Below are positions 1 through 9,234 of a stretch of 64,000 bases of DNA, in pieces (the stretch's first letter is position 1; each line of letters begins with the position of its first letter). The notes below the pieces were generated by a model. That model was not told the origin of the DNA and searched no databases. It was given only the letters and a program-made list of their open reading frames with translations. The stretch comes from Pirellulaceae bacterium (GTDB taxonomy: Bacteria; Planctomycetota; Planctomycetia; Pirellulales; Pirellulaceae): contig JAGYIQ010000001.1 in NCBI GenBank assembly GCA_018402565.1, positions 806,001-870,000 on the forward strand, given 5' to 3'. The position numbers and the translations under genes are program-made.

Positions 1-46
1 TCAAGTCGCCCTACCGGCGGTTACACAAGTCAGAAGCAGGGGGACT

Positions 47-475
47 CTACGGCAAGACGATGCTGGACTTGGCCGGGCCATCGTCCGGCGGCAGCTGCAA
101 ACCGCTGCCCGTGGTGGACGGGGGATCCGGCGTCTGCACGTACAGAATTCGCAATTGGGCCAAGACCTCCGTCAACATCTGCTGCTCGTCGGCCGTCAGG
201 TTGCCTTGCGTCTTCTCCTCCAAGACCCCCAACATATCGATCAGATGTTGCGCCAAGGGCTTGAAGATCATTGCCTTGCCGGTGTTCTGGTCGGGGATCT
301 GGCCCAACGCCGACAAAATCTGCATCGCCAGGGTGTTGATCAGCAATGGAATCGACGCGGGCGGAAAGCCCATATCCTCTTCGCTCGGCTCGCCAGTCCC
401 CGCCGCGGCCGCTTCCTTTTCGGCTTGGGCGCGCGACTTCCATTCGTCGTCGACATGCAGCGATTTATCATCCAT
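47..475 (-). CDS. DUF1844 domain protein
   Basis: The product has 142 residues and is a small soluble protein of the DUF1844 family. Family members share the pattern 'FPxAS..LI..LA.Q.L.ALG.IPD..TGK' followed by 'L..H.IDML..LEEKT.GNLT..E', and both halves are visible here. Function is not known. I start at the ATG at 475 because the upstream in-frame extension (to 661) is a repetitive Pro/Arg/Leu stretch made by a tandem repeat. An AGCAGGA ribosome site precedes 475. The neighbouring HAD gene lies upstream on the same strand. Family call is firm; role is open. Confidence 0.85.
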   Translation of the reverse strand: MDDKSLHVDDEWKSRAQAEKEAAAAGTGEPSEEDMGFPPASIPLLINTLAMQILSALGQIPDQNTGKAMIFKPLAQHLIDMLGVLEEKTQGNLTADEQQMLTEVLAQLRILYVQTPDPPSTTGSGLQLPPDDGPAKSSIVLP

Positions 476-570
476 CGAATCGGATCCTGCTCTGAGAGGG
501 ACAAGTCTGGGGCGGAACAATGCCGAAGCCCGAGCGGCCGTTCCCCGAGCAAATCGCAGAGGGCGGAGCA

Positions 571-618
571 GCAATCGGGGCGGCAATCGGGGCGGCAATC
601 TGGCCGCCAATCGGGGCG
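571..618. repeat. 12-bp tandem repeat upstream of the DUF1844 gene
   Basis: Three to four copies of a GGGGCGGCAATC-like unit lie between the DUF1844 start and the HAD gene; the last copy is degenerate and partly inverted. It is one of many unrelated short arrays at gene borders in this window. Confidence 0.75.
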
Positions 619-676
619 AAAGCCATGACGGTAAAAACGGTCCGCCATGCAGCCCCCGCATTGTATCGCCTGAGGC

Positions 677-1357
677 TCAATCCAGGTAGGGCCGCAGCAA
701 GGAGATTCCTTGGCTCAGATCGGCGCACACGACATCGGCCCCGACAGCCGTCAGTTCCTCCGCGGTCGACCCGCCTGTGGTCACGGCGATGGTCTTGGCT
801 GCGATGGCCCGACCGCAGGTAACGTCGTGGATCGTGTCGCCCACCACAATGACGGACTGGGGGCAAAAGCGATCCTGCAAGTGCTGCTGGGCGGCCGCTG
901 CAGCCTCGCGGGCCACATCATCGCGATGGGCGTGACGGTCCCCGTAGCCGCCAAAGCGAAAAAAATCCCACAGTCGGGTGTGGACCAGCTTCGTTTTGGC
1001 CCCCCGCTGGACGTTACCGGTCAGCAGCCCCAGCTCGACGTGGGGCTGGGCCTGGAGCCACCCCAGCAGCTCGCCAACCCCCGGCAATACGGTCGCCGGT
1101 TGCTGCTGTAGGTTTTGCTCCAGTTCCCGCAGGTACTGGGCGACAAAATCGTCAAAGTCGGCATCGGTCAGCTCACGCCCCTCCGCGGCGAACAACTCGG
1201 TCAAGATCCCTCGATCCGTGCGGCCATGCAGACGCAACTCGATCGAGCGGGGCCGGGCAAACACTCGTTCGTACACCGTATCGATGGCTCGCCCGCCCGC
1301 GCGTTGTGAGAGCAAAAGCGTGCCGTCGATATCAAACAAAATGGTCGTCTTTTTCAT
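677..1357 (-). CDS. HAD-superfamily phosphatase (phosphoglycolate phosphatase-like)
   Basis: A cytosolic hydrolase of 226 residues. The N-terminus carries HAD motif I (DIDGTLL), with the nucleophile Asp and the acid/base Asp two residues later. A helical cap region follows (HGRTDRGI, then a Glu/Leu/Gln-rich stretch). Motif II lies in GLLTGN and motif IV in VIVVGDTIHDV, ending in the usual small loop. This layout matches subfamily I phosphatases of the Gph type, but the substrate cannot be told from sequence. I chose the ATG at 1357 because motif I should lie within about ten residues of the start. The 136-bp gap to the divergent gene at 1493 must hold both promoters. Confidence 0.85.
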   Translation of the reverse strand: MKKTTILFDIDGTLLLSQRAGGRAIDTVYERVFARPRSIELRLHGRTDRGILTELFAAEGRELTDADFDDFVAQYLRELEQNLQQQPATVLPGVGELLGWLQAQPHVELGLLTGNVQRGAKTKLVHTRLWDFFRFGGYGDRHAHRDDVAREAAAAAQQHLQDRFCPQSVIVVGDTIHDVTCGRAIAAKTIAVTTGGSTAEELTAVGADVVCADLSQGISLLRPYLD

Positions 1358-1492
1358 GGATCCGTTTCCTGACTTATGCCCGCTTTTGTCCCCAATGTTT
1401 GCCGCCTGAAGCACCCGCCATTCTGGCGTTGTTCCCTTAACGCAACCGCCGGCCTGAGCTACAATGAACCGGGGCCAGGGTGGAGGAGCAAC

Positions 1493-2314
1493 ATGTTATC
1501 CGCAGCCGAGTTGGAACAGTACACCCGTGAAGGGTTCGTGATCAAGCGTGGCTGGTTCTCGCCGGCCGAGGTATCGGCCTTGATTCGCTTTGCCCAGGAC
1601 GACCCGGAGATGTTGGCCCGAGTCACGGGGCGACTCGACAGCGAGGGCAATCAGACGAAACTCAGCCTGTGGGACGATCCCCCGCAGAACCTCTTCGGCT
1701 TTTTTGCTCGTTCGCGGCGACTGGTGGAGCCGGCCACGCAGTTGGTCGGCGAAGAAATCTATCACTACCACTCCAAATTGATGCTCAAAGAACCGCACAC
1801 GGGCGGCGCCTGGGAGTGGCACCAGGATTACGGCTACTGGTACAACTACGCCTGCCTGCGTCCGGCCATGATCAGCTGCCTCATCGCCTTGGATCGAGCC
1901 GACCGGGAAAACGGTTGCCTGCAGGTCCTGCCTGGCTCGCATGATTTGGGCCGGATCGACCATGGCAAGGTCGCTGGACAAACCGGAGCCGACATGGAGC
2001 GTGTCGACGTGCTGCTGGCTCGGCAGTCTCCCACCTATGTGGAGTGCGAACCGGGAGACGTGCTATTCTTCCACTGCAACTTGTTGCACCGCAGCGACGC
2101 CAACCGCAGTCCGCGTTCACGCTGGTCCTTGATTTGTTGCTACAACGCCCGCAGCAACAGCCCCTACAAGCCAGCCCGACATGCCGCCTACCAACCCCTG
2201 GAGTTGACCGACGAGTCTCGTATGGCGGCTGCGGTTCTCGAAATCGCCAACCGACCATCCCGGTCGGCACAAGACAAGTCCGTGCCCGCGACGGCCCCAC
2301 TGGCTAACCCCTAA
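1493..2314 (+). CDS. phytanoyl-CoA dioxygenase (PhyH) family protein
   Basis: A predicted Fe(II)/2-oxoglutarate oxygenase of 273 residues. It shows the PhyH signature: the iron-binding HxD as HQDYGYW, the distal His in the FFHCNLLHRSDAN block, and an Arg-rich segment after it (SPRSRWSLIC) that normally binds 2-oxoglutarate. The ATG at 1493 has a strong GGAGGAG ribosome site 6 bases upstream, so the longer frame from 1376 is not used. Planctomycetes carry many PhyH paralogues of unknown substrate, and none can be assigned here. It lies just upstream of the FHA-GAF-phosphatase gene with an 11-base gap, so co-transcription is likely. Confidence 0.87.
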   Translation: MLSAAELEQYTREGFVIKRGWFSPAEVSALIRFAQDDPEMLARVTGRLDSEGNQTKLSLWDDPPQNLFGFFARSRRLVEPATQLVGEEIYHYHSKLMLKEPHTGGAWEWHQDYGYWYNYACLRPAMISCLIALDRADRENGCLQVLPGSHDLGRIDHGKVAGQTGADMERVDVLLARQSPTYVECEPGDVLFFHCNLLHRSDANRSPRSRWSLICCYNARSNSPYKPARHAAYQPLELTDESRMAAAVLEIANRPSRSAQDKSVPATAPLANP

Positions 2315-2325
2315 CCCACGAACAA

Positions 2326-4071
2326 ATGATCCCCATGGCGTACTTGGTGAGCGAAGGCAGCGGTGGAAACTCCAAGCGTTTCCCCTTGGACAAAGAGGTG
2401 ATGGCAGTGGGACGACATCCCGATTGCCATATCGTTATCGAAGATTCCTCCGTCAGTCGGTTTCACTCGCAGATTTCCTTCGATGGCAACGACTACTTCT
2501 TAGAGGATCTGGACAGCCGTAACGGCACCTACCTCAACGACTCGCGTTTGCACCAACAGGTGGTCCTGCGGGACGGGGATCGCGTCCGCGTCTGCGACTT
2601 CTCGTTTGTATTCCGTGACCCGCGGTCGGAGGTCCTGACGACCCCGCGGGGCCTGACCGGTGTCCGCCGTGACTCGGTGGCCGGCGTAGCTGACGCCACC
2701 ATGATCGGCAACAACTTGGTGGTGTGGGACGAGGCCCCCGCGGAGGACGAGGGCTCGACCATCATGTCTCACATGGAGCTGGGCAACGCCTTGGATTCGC
2801 ACCGCTCGACCAAGGTGGACCCGACGCTCAAGCTGAACGCCTTGATGGAAATCACCCGCTCCCTGAGCGGCGCCATTTCGCTGGACAAGGTCGGCCCCAG
2901 CGTCTTGGACTGCTTGCTGCGGTTGTTCGCCAACGCCGATCGAGGCTTTATTGTGCTGCGGGAAGAGAAAAACTTCCGCGTAATCGCCGCCAAGACTCGG
3001 ACCGGCGTGTCCGAGCAGCAAATGCGATGCAGTCGCACGGTGTTTGAGCATGTCATGCAGACCAAGCAGGCGATCCTATCGGCAGATACCGCCGCGGATT
3101 CACGCTTTGATTCTTCGGCCAGTATCGTGGATATCGAGATCCGGTCGATGATGTGCGCCCCGCTGCTCAATGCCGAAGGACACGCCATCGGCATGCTGCA
3201 ATTGGACTCGATCCGCAAGTCAATCGCCTTCCGCGAAGAGGACCTGGAATTGCTGCTGATCGTCGCAATGCAGGCCGCCAACGCCATCGAAAAGGTGCAT
3301 CTGTTGCAGATGGAACTGTCACAGCAACAGCTACTGCACGACCTGAAGGTGGCCAACGAAGTGCAGAAGGCCATCCTGCCGCAAAAGCGACCGGAGCTGC
3401 CCGGCTATTTGTTCTACGATTTTTATCGCTCGGCCAATCAAGTCGGCGGCGACTACTACGATTACATCCCGCTGGCCGATGGCCGCTGGGCGATCACCGT
3501 GGCGGATGTGGCCGGTCACGGAGTGGCCTCGGCAATGCTGATGGCCAAATTCAGCACGGAGATCCGCTACGCCTTGGCCGATCACGCCCAACTGAGCGAT
3601 GTCGGACGCCAATTGAACCACGCGATCTTCAACTGGCACTTGGATCGCTACATCACCATGATCCTCTGTGTGCTCGATGCGTCTACCGGCGAGGTCCGCT
3701 TGATCAACGCCGGCCATCCCCCGGCCACCATCACGCGTCGTGGTCAATCGCCCGAGCTCCAAGATGTGACCCGCAACGGTTTCCCAATTGGCATGGTCGA
3801 TGAAGCCCATTATCAAGAAATGGTATTCCAATTGGCCCCCGGCGACTCGATTGTGATGTACACCGACGGATTGACCGAACAAGTCAATTTGGCGGATGAT
3901 TGTTATGGCAGTGCTCGCGTCCTGCGCGAAATCACTCGCTATGCAGAAAAAGGTGTCGAAGCCATCGGTAAGGGCGTGATTGCCGACCTGCGCATCCATT
4001 CGGAACGCGTTCCGCAAGCAGATGACTTGTGCCTCGTGTGTTTCGGCCGTACCACCACGAAGCTGGCATGA
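2326..4071 (+). CDS. FHA-GAF-SpoIIE (PP2C-type) serine phosphatase
   Basis: A signalling protein of 581 residues. An FHA phosphothreonine-binding domain occupies residues 5-98 (VGRHPDCHI, SVSRFHSQI, DLDSRNGTYLN). A GAF sensor domain lies at about 180-325. A short helical linker (MELSQQQLLHDLKVANEVQ) leads to a PP2C/SpoIIE catalytic domain at about 355-575. Metal-binding motifs are present: VGGDYYDY, VADVAGHGVASAM, NAGHPPA and YTDGLTEQ. By family it dephosphorylates a protein, commonly an anti-sigma antagonist, in response to a GAF ligand and FHA docking; the partner is not in this window. ATGs at 2326 and 2335 are both possible. Confidence 0.92.
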   Translation: MIPMAYLVSEGSGGNSKRFPLDKEVMAVGRHPDCHIVIEDSSVSRFHSQISFDGNDYFLEDLDSRNGTYLNDSRLHQQVVLRDGDRVRVCDFSFVFRDPRSEVLTTPRGLTGVRRDSVAGVADATMIGNNLVVWDEAPAEDEGSTIMSHMELGNALDSHRSTKVDPTLKLNALMEITRSLSGAISLDKVGPSVLDCLLRLFANADRGFIVLREEKNFRVIAAKTRTGVSEQQMRCSRTVFEHVMQTKQAILSADTAADSRFDSSASIVDIEIRSMMCAPLLNAEGHAIGMLQLDSIRKSIAFREEDLELLLIVAMQAANAIEKVHLLQMELSQQQLLHDLKVANEVQKAILPQKRPELPGYLFYDFYRSANQVGGDYYDYIPLADGRWAITVADVAGHGVASAMLMAKFSTEIRYALADHAQLSDVGRQLNHAIFNWHLDRYITMILCVLDASTGEVRLINAGHPPATITRRGQSPELQDVTRNGFPIGMVDEAHYQEMVFQLAPGDSIVMYTDGLTEQVNLADDCYGSARVLREITRYAEKGVEAIGKGVIADLRIHSERVPQADDLCLVCFGRTTTKLA

Positions 4072-4130
4072 ACCGGACCGAGCGTCAGCGGCAGTCTCGT
4101 TTTCTCCCCTCGCGACAAAGGTAACCTCCC

Positions 4131-5204
4131 ATGACGAATTCAGCTCAAGATCGACTCGCTCGAATATCGCTCCTGCTCTGCGCCTGGACGCTGATCGGCT
4201 TGGTGCCCAACCTCCACGCCCAACAAGAGGATGTCGCGACCCCGACCGAACTGGAGGTGCGGCGGGAAGTGAACCGACGATTGCAAGACCAAGCACTGGG
4301 CTTGGTCGCAGCGATCGAATATGTCGATAGCGTCTTGGACAAGTTTCCCACCGACAGCGAGTTGCACCTGATCGCCATCAGCCTGAACATGAACCACAGC
4401 CTGCGACTGACTGCTGAGGAAAAGTCGGCGGAGGCCGAGCCGTTTGTACGCCGCGCGCAAGTCCTAGCGACAGCGGTAGCCGCGGACCCAAAACACTTGG
4501 CCGTCGCTGACGAAATATTGGCGCAAGTGTTTTTCTCTGCCGCTCAATTGGATGCCGCCGCGTCGGAAGCAGCCGCCATGTATCAAAACCTGGATCAAGC
4601 CTTCCGCCTGGGCTTCGAGGATATCGATGCCCTGCGGACCGCTCCCCCGTTTGCCGCCTGGCAGGCAGACGGCACCTTTCTGAGCTACCTGGAGAAACAA
4701 CGCGGGCAAGTCGTCGATCGGATCGCTGTGCGAATTCGCCGCGAATTGTCGGTGTTCGAGTCGTTTGATTTTGACTTCAAGCTCGAGACCGTAGGCGGCC
4801 AACCGATCGCCAAAGCCGACTACCAGGGCAAGATCTTGGTTGTCGACGTGTGGGGGACATGGTGCCCACCCTGTCGACAAGAGCTGCCGCATTTTATCGC
4901 TCTGCAAGAGAAGTACGGCGAACGAGGCGTACAAATCGTTGGCTTGAATATTGAAAATGACGAAACCGCCGAATTGCAGACCGCACGCGTGCAGAATGCG
5001 ATCGAGGAATTCAAGATCAATTACCCATGCGCTTTGATCGATGACCCCTTCCTGAAGACCATCCCGGACTTCGAGGGGTTTCCGACCACGCTGTTTATCG
5101 ATCGTGGCGGCCGCGTGCGTTTGATAATGGCGGGCGCTCAATCGCTCAGCCGCTTGGAGACGGCCATCACGTTGCTGTTGGACGAGTCCCCTGCGGGCCA
5201 GTGA
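4131..5204 (+). CDS. exported TlpA-like thioredoxin with helical N-terminal domain
   Basis: A 357-residue protein with an N-terminal signal peptide (hydrophobic stretch LLLCAWTLIGLVPNLHA). About 180 helical residues without clear homology follow, then a C-terminal thioredoxin fold of the TlpA/ResA class. The redox site WCPPC is near residue 244, and the fold continues with GVQIVGLNIE and the cis-Pro context EGFPTTLFIDRGG. Such proteins reduce disulfides or support cytochrome c maturation outside the cytoplasm. The N-terminal part may bind a partner. It follows the phosphatase gene by 59 bases and precedes the MobA-like gene by 15, so a three-gene run is plausible. Confidence 0.88.
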   Translation: MTNSAQDRLARISLLLCAWTLIGLVPNLHAQQEDVATPTELEVRREVNRRLQDQALGLVAAIEYVDSVLDKFPTDSELHLIAISLNMNHSLRLTAEEKSAEAEPFVRRAQVLATAVAADPKHLAVADEILAQVFFSAAQLDAAASEAAAMYQNLDQAFRLGFEDIDALRTAPPFAAWQADGTFLSYLEKQRGQVVDRIAVRIRRELSVFESFDFDFKLETVGGQPIAKADYQGKILVVDVWGTWCPPCRQELPHFIALQEKYGERGVQIVGLNIENDETAELQTARVQNAIEEFKINYPCALIDDPFLKTIPDFEGFPTTLFIDRGGRVRLIMAGAQSLSRLETAITLLLDESPAGQ

Positions 5205-5219
5205 GGCACACCAACATCC

Positions 5220-5936
5220 ATGGAGCCTCAACCGACGCCAACCGCCGAAGCGACCGTTGATACTCACCGCTCTACGGCCGCATTGATTCTGTGCGGCGGA
5301 CGCAGTTCCCGCATGCAACAGGACAAAAACTTCATCACCTGGCGCGGCCGCAGCCTGCTCCTACATGTCGTCCATCAGGTTCAAACGGTTTGCTCCCGCG
5401 TGATCCTGGTGAAGTCCGCTCGCGATCAACCACTCCCGCCAGACTTGCGGCTCGATTCGCTCGAAGTTGTGGTAGATACATCGCCTTTGGCCGGCCCGGC
5501 CGCTGCCTTGGCTGCCGGTCTCGATCATTTGAATGCATCGTCGCTGTGCCTCAACAGACTACCGACGGAACACGACTCGAAGCCCTCCGAGACCCTGGTG
5601 TTTTTGTCCGGCAGCGACTCGCCCTGCCTCCGCCCCGCATGGGTCCACTGCCTGCTCGATCGCCTGCGGCAGTCCACCCATGCTTTGGCGGTCGTTCCGC
5701 GTTTGGCCGAAGATCCCGCGGCAGTGTTCCCCCTCTGCGCGGCCTACTCCAGTCGCAGCCAACCGTTGGTGGCCGACTACGTGCAACGCGGCGGGCGCAG
5801 CATGCGCGGTTTGCTGAAATGCCTACCGGTCCAGTGGCTCGAAGAGACGCAAATGAGACAGATTGACCCAGACCTACGCAGTTTAATCAACTTGAACACA
5901 CCAGCCGATCTGTCGGCCTTGGATCGACTCACTTGA
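5220..5936 (+). CDS. mobA: molybdenum cofactor guanylyltransferase (MobA-like)
   Basis: A 238-residue nucleotidyltransferase of the MobA type. The nucleotide-binding motif LCGGRSSRMQQDK is near residue 23 and a DxP-type metal motif appears in SGSDSPCL. MobA adds GMP to molybdopterin in the last step of molybdopterin guanine dinucleotide synthesis. The motif reads RMQQDK where RMGxDK is typical, so another NTP transferase activity is possible. A MoaD-like protein is encoded at 8905 on the same strand, which fits molybdopterin synthesis being active in this organism, although the two are not contiguous. Confidence 0.8.
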   Translation: MEPQPTPTAEATVDTHRSTAALILCGGRSSRMQQDKNFITWRGRSLLLHVVHQVQTVCSRVILVKSARDQPLPPDLRLDSLEVVVDTSPLAGPAAALAAGLDHLNASSLCLNRLPTEHDSKPSETLVFLSGSDSPCLRPAWVHCLLDRLRQSTHALAVVPRLAEDPAAVFPLCAAYSSRSQPLVADYVQRGGRSMRGLLKCLPVQWLEETQMRQIDPDLRSLINLNTPADLSALDRLT

Positions 5937-5968
5937 AGAGTAGCCGGAAGGCAGATGAGCGTAGCCAC

Positions 5969-7312
5969 CTATTGGTCGCGGCTCAAATCCAAGTTAGCAG
6001 GCGTATTGGCAGCGATCCACCACCGCATCCAGGCATCTTGATTGTTGCCAAAACGCTGGCCGGTGAACAGCTGCAACGTTTCGACTGCGGATAGGTTCTC
6101 TAACACAAACGTCTCATTGAGCTCCCGGCCACCGCCCCCAAAACCCGACACGTTGCCACCTACATTCGAGGCCCCGTCTTGGATCCGCGTCTTCAATGTG
6201 TAGGGAACTCGCAGCGATACGATCAAAGGTTCGATCCCAATCTTGACGTCGATCAGCCGGAGTCCCGTCGCCGCCCGTTCCAATCGCCGCTGGTTGCTCA
6301 ATGCCACCCCGCGGTCGGTCAACTTGCTGCGATCGCCCAACTTGTCGATATCCAACTCGGCGACGAGTCGCCGCGCGAGCTGGGGCTTGTGCTCCGGGCG
6401 ACGCCCCAACGTACGAATCGCTCGGTCCCGCCCTTCATCGTGGTCGCCCACGGTCATGTAATAATCCAACAACGCGTAGCTGGAAGCCAACGTCGGGATC
6501 CCACACAACGCTTCCAACAACCAATCGCGTTGTTCGATCGTCGGCGGCGATGGCTTGGTTTCGGTCAGGAACTCCACCAATGCATCTACGGATTCCGGAT
6601 CGCGAGTGTTCCGCAATCGCTCGATGGCCTGCTCGCGGCCACGCCCCGGACGACTGGCTTCCCGCAACCACAGTCGTAGGCTCTTTTTCCATTCCACTTG
6701 CTTGGCGTTGTACTCTTCAAGCGCCTGCGAAATCTCCACGATCTCAGGCAGGACCCAGGCATTGTTGACCTTGACTTTCCCCTGCCGCCGCTGCCATTCG
6801 TCGGGATCCTGCCAGTTGCCCCGAATGTTCTGATGCCCCAGCAAGCGGCGGGCCCCCTCGTGCTCCGAGTCCAGTTCCAGAACGATGCGGGCGTGCATCT
6901 CCGCTTCCCACTTGAGTTTTTTCTCGCGACACCAATCGGCCAAGGCCCACTGGCTGTCTACGGTCGGACCGACTTGTTCCAAGCGAGCGCGGTATTCGGG
7001 CAGATCCGTCGCCTCGGCCTTCCAGGTGCGAAACTGATCTCGCTGCAGGATCAACTTGCTGCCATCGGCCAAGGTCACCTCCAACTCCGCCGAATTCTGT
7101 GGCCCGGTCCGCTGCTCGACCACGCTGCCGTAAATCACGTGCCCGGAGCGGAGTACCACTTCATCCCGCCGCTGGAGTGCCGCGGCGGTGGTACCCGGCC
7201 GCGCTGGATTGACACCGGCCGCATCCTCCTGGCAGAACCCGACGGCGAATCCTCCCAGGAAAACCGTCGCTGCAACCAAAGAACTCATTAGGGTGACCGC
7301 GTTTCGAAACAT
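5969..7312 (-). CDS. exported protein of unknown function
   Basis: I do not recognise a named family. The 447-residue product begins with a signal peptide (MFRNAVTLMSSLVAATVFLGGFAVGFCQE). A short beta segment follows (VVLRSGHVIYGSVVEQ, with a matching LADGSKLILQRDQF), resembling the small N-terminal domains of many planctomycete exported proteins. The middle is helical and HEAT-like (RDPESVDALVEFLTE, AIRTLGRRP, ARRLVAEL). A glycine-rich segment lies near the C-terminus (VGGNVSGFGGGG). The ATG at 7312 puts the signal peptide at the very start, unlike the frame from 7336. It is convergent with the MobA-like gene. Confidence 0.7.
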   Translation of the reverse strand: MFRNAVTLMSSLVAATVFLGGFAVGFCQEDAAGVNPARPGTTAAALQRRDEVVLRSGHVIYGSVVEQRTGPQNSAELEVTLADGSKLILQRDQFRTWKAEATDLPEYRARLEQVGPTVDSQWALADWCREKKLKWEAEMHARIVLELDSEHEGARRLLGHQNIRGNWQDPDEWQRRQGKVKVNNAWVLPEIVEISQALEEYNAKQVEWKKSLRLWLREASRPGRGREQAIERLRNTRDPESVDALVEFLTETKPSPPTIEQRDWLLEALCGIPTLASSYALLDYYMTVGDHDEGRDRAIRTLGRRPEHKPQLARRLVAELDIDKLGDRSKLTDRGVALSNQRRLERAATGLRLIDVKIGIEPLIVSLRVPYTLKTRIQDGASNVGGNVSGFGGGGRELNETFVLENLSAVETLQLFTGQRFGNNQDAWMRWWIAANTPANLDLSRDQ

Positions 7313-7605
7313 CACGGGAGGCGACCTTTCAAGCAAATTTCCGTGGGAAAGTCGTGCCGTTTCCCCACGTCTCTCACAATTCTAGACTTCGGTTGCCCCG
7401 CAAGGCAAGGTTTTGCGTCGAATCGTTGAGAATTCTACCTGAATTCTTCGCGCCAGCCGCACTCGGTGGCCACGAACGGCGCGTTTCATGCGATTCGTGC
7501 GCAGATCCCACTGGACATTCTGCTCAAAATAACCTTCAATTGCCTGCGCAACCGCTGCCCGAGCACCCCGGACCCACCTGCCCGCCTCTTGCGAAACGCA
7601 CCTGT

Positions 7606-8421
7606 ATGGAAAATCAGGACAAGTCGACTGTCGAACCCTTGACCCAATCGGGAAAAGACGTCATCCAGTCGTTCGAAAACTTTGAACGTGGGCTGTGGGA
7701 ATTTTCAAAACTATTCTGGTTGTTTACTCTGCTGTTGCCGGTGGCGGTGACAGCGATTGCGGTTGCCTTGATCTTTCTAGTCCAAGGCCCCAATGCCGCT
7801 TACAAGTTTATTATTGCGGCAGTGGCGACGGCCACCGTGTTTGGACGGTTCATTATCCTGTTTGGTCAAACCCCCGATGCGGTGGTAGCCGACGTCGAGC
7901 AGGGCTCGTTTTGGCATCGCATGCTGCAAGAACTGGCCCAGGTCAGCTCGTTTGAGTTGTTCCTATTAGTGACGTACTTGGACTTGATCGTCGCCGCCTT
8001 TCTGGCCTTTCACCTAGGGTTTATTTTTCGCGTCCCCTACGTCGGTCCCAAAGTGGCGGATCTAATGGGCGACACGCAGACGCTGTTAAAAGAGCAGCCC
8101 TGGTTCAAACGAGCGTCGGTCCTGACCTTGATCATTTTTGTCATGTTTCCGACCTCGACCACCGGCAGTGTCGGCGGTTCCATTTTTGGCCGCCTCATCG
8201 GATTAAGTCGCCTCTTGACGTTCGGCTGTATTGCGGCGGGTAGCTTCTTTGGCAACGGCCTGATGTACCTGCTGGCTGAACAGATCAACAAGTACGTCGA
8301 CAAAGATGCTTGGTGGTTGAAACTGGCCGGAGTAGGTTTTTGCTTGGTGCTAGTGGTCTTCTTGGAACGTCGCTACCGCCACATGCAAAAAATGGCCAAG
8401 CTCCAGTCGGCAAAGGAATAG
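7606..8421 (+). CDS. multi-span membrane protein, possibly small multidrug export family
   Basis: A 271-residue integral membrane protein with about six hydrophobic segments. The first (LLLPVAVTAIAVALIFLVQG) starts near residue 45. The C-terminal half (IIFVMFPTSTTGSVGGSIFGRLIG, then GCIAAGSFFGNGLMYLLAEQ) has the look of the putative small multidrug export family (COG2426), but this is a recall-level match. The ATG at 7606 gives a soluble N-terminus rich in charged residues; the longer frame from 7354 runs through untypical sequence. It is followed three bases later by the cytidine deaminase gene, so the two are probably co-transcribed. Confidence 0.7.
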   Translation: MENQDKSTVEPLTQSGKDVIQSFENFERGLWEFSKLFWLFTLLLPVAVTAIAVALIFLVQGPNAAYKFIIAAVATATVFGRFIILFGQTPDAVVADVEQGSFWHRMLQELAQVSSFELFLLVTYLDLIVAAFLAFHLGFIFRVPYVGPKVADLMGDTQTLLKEQPWFKRASVLTLIIFVMFPTSTTGSVGGSIFGRLIGLSRLLTFGCIAAGSFFGNGLMYLLAEQINKYVDKDAWWLKLAGVGFCLVLVVFLERRYRHMQKMAKLQSAKE

Positions 8422-8424
8422 AGC

Positions 8425-8817
8425 GTGCCGTTGCCCGATCTGATTCAAGCGGCAGCCGAGGTGCGACAGCGGGCCTACGCTCCCTATTCCAAGTTTTTGG
8501 TTGGAGCCGCCATGGTTCTAGCCGGCAGCGACGATATCTTCGTGGGCTGCAACGTCGAAAACGCCTCATTTGGGCTGACGATTTGTGCCGAGCGGATGGC
8601 GGTCGGAGCGGCGGTGGCTCGCTACGACCTGCGACAGTACCCTCCCCAGCAAATGGTGGTCATGGCCCACCCGCTGGCGGCCCCTTGCGGAGCCTGCCGT
8701 CAATTTCTGTCAGAATTCTCGCTGGAACTTGAAGTCGTCTGTGTTGATGCCCTCGAACACCAACGGCGACAAATTTACAAGATATCTGACTTGCTGCCGA
8801 ATAACTTTCGTCTCTAA
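8425..8817 (+). CDS. cdd: cytidine deaminase
   Basis: A 130-residue enzyme that deaminates cytidine and deoxycytidine to uridine in pyrimidine salvage. The zinc site is complete: the CAE motif in LTICAERMAVGA, with the catalytic Glu, and the second pair of cysteines in PCGACRQFLSEF. The substrate-binding motif VGCNVENAS is also present. Length matches the homotetrameric class. The start is GTG at 8425, three bases after the stop of the membrane-protein gene. Confidence 0.95.
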   Translation: MPLPDLIQAAAEVRQRAYAPYSKFLVGAAMVLAGSDDIFVGCNVENASFGLTICAERMAVGAAVARYDLRQYPPQQMVVMAHPLAAPCGACRQFLSEFSLELEVVCVDALEHQRRQIYKISDLLPNNFRL

Positions 8818-8904
8818 CTGCCCGACTCGGCCCAGCCCAGCCCTGCCCAAAAACACCTGGGCCAGATACAATGGGACGTACGGCATTGACGAAAGGAACC
8901 TGAC

Positions 8905-9153
8905 ATGAAAGTCCCGGTCAAGCTGTTCGCCATGGTGCGAGAAGTGGCGGGCTACGATGAAATCACGCTGACGCTGTCGGAAGCCAGCCCAACCGTGGCG
9001 GAACTCCGCGCTGAACTCCTGCAGCAATACGCTGGACTGGCCGCCTTGTTGCCGTTCTGCCAAGTGGCCGTCAACCAAGAGATTGCCGGTGACGAGCAGG
9101 TCTTGCAAGCCCAGGACGAGGTGGCGATCCTGCCCCCGTTCAGCGGCGGCTAG
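8905..9153 (+). CDS. moaD: molybdopterin synthase sulfur carrier subunit MoaD
   Basis: An 82-residue ubiquitin-fold protein ending in the required C-terminal Gly-Gly (PPFSGG), where the thiocarboxylate is formed for transfer of sulfur to precursor Z. The core pattern (VKLFAMVREVAGYDEITL, PTVAELRAEL, AVNQE, DEVAILPPFSGG) is typical of MoaD. An AAAGGAAC ribosome site and a TACAAT -10-like box at 8867-8872 precede the start. MoaE, its partner, is not in the window. Confidence 0.92.
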   Translation: MKVPVKLFAMVREVAGYDEITLTLSEASPTVAELRAELLQQYAGLAALLPFCQVAVNQEIAGDEQVLQAQDEVAILPPFSGG

Positions 9154-9234
9154 CTCGGTGGAATACCCTGCTACTCCACACGCGGCATTCAGCTGGCACG
9201 CACCATTCCCTTTTTTGTGTGGAGTACCTCTCCC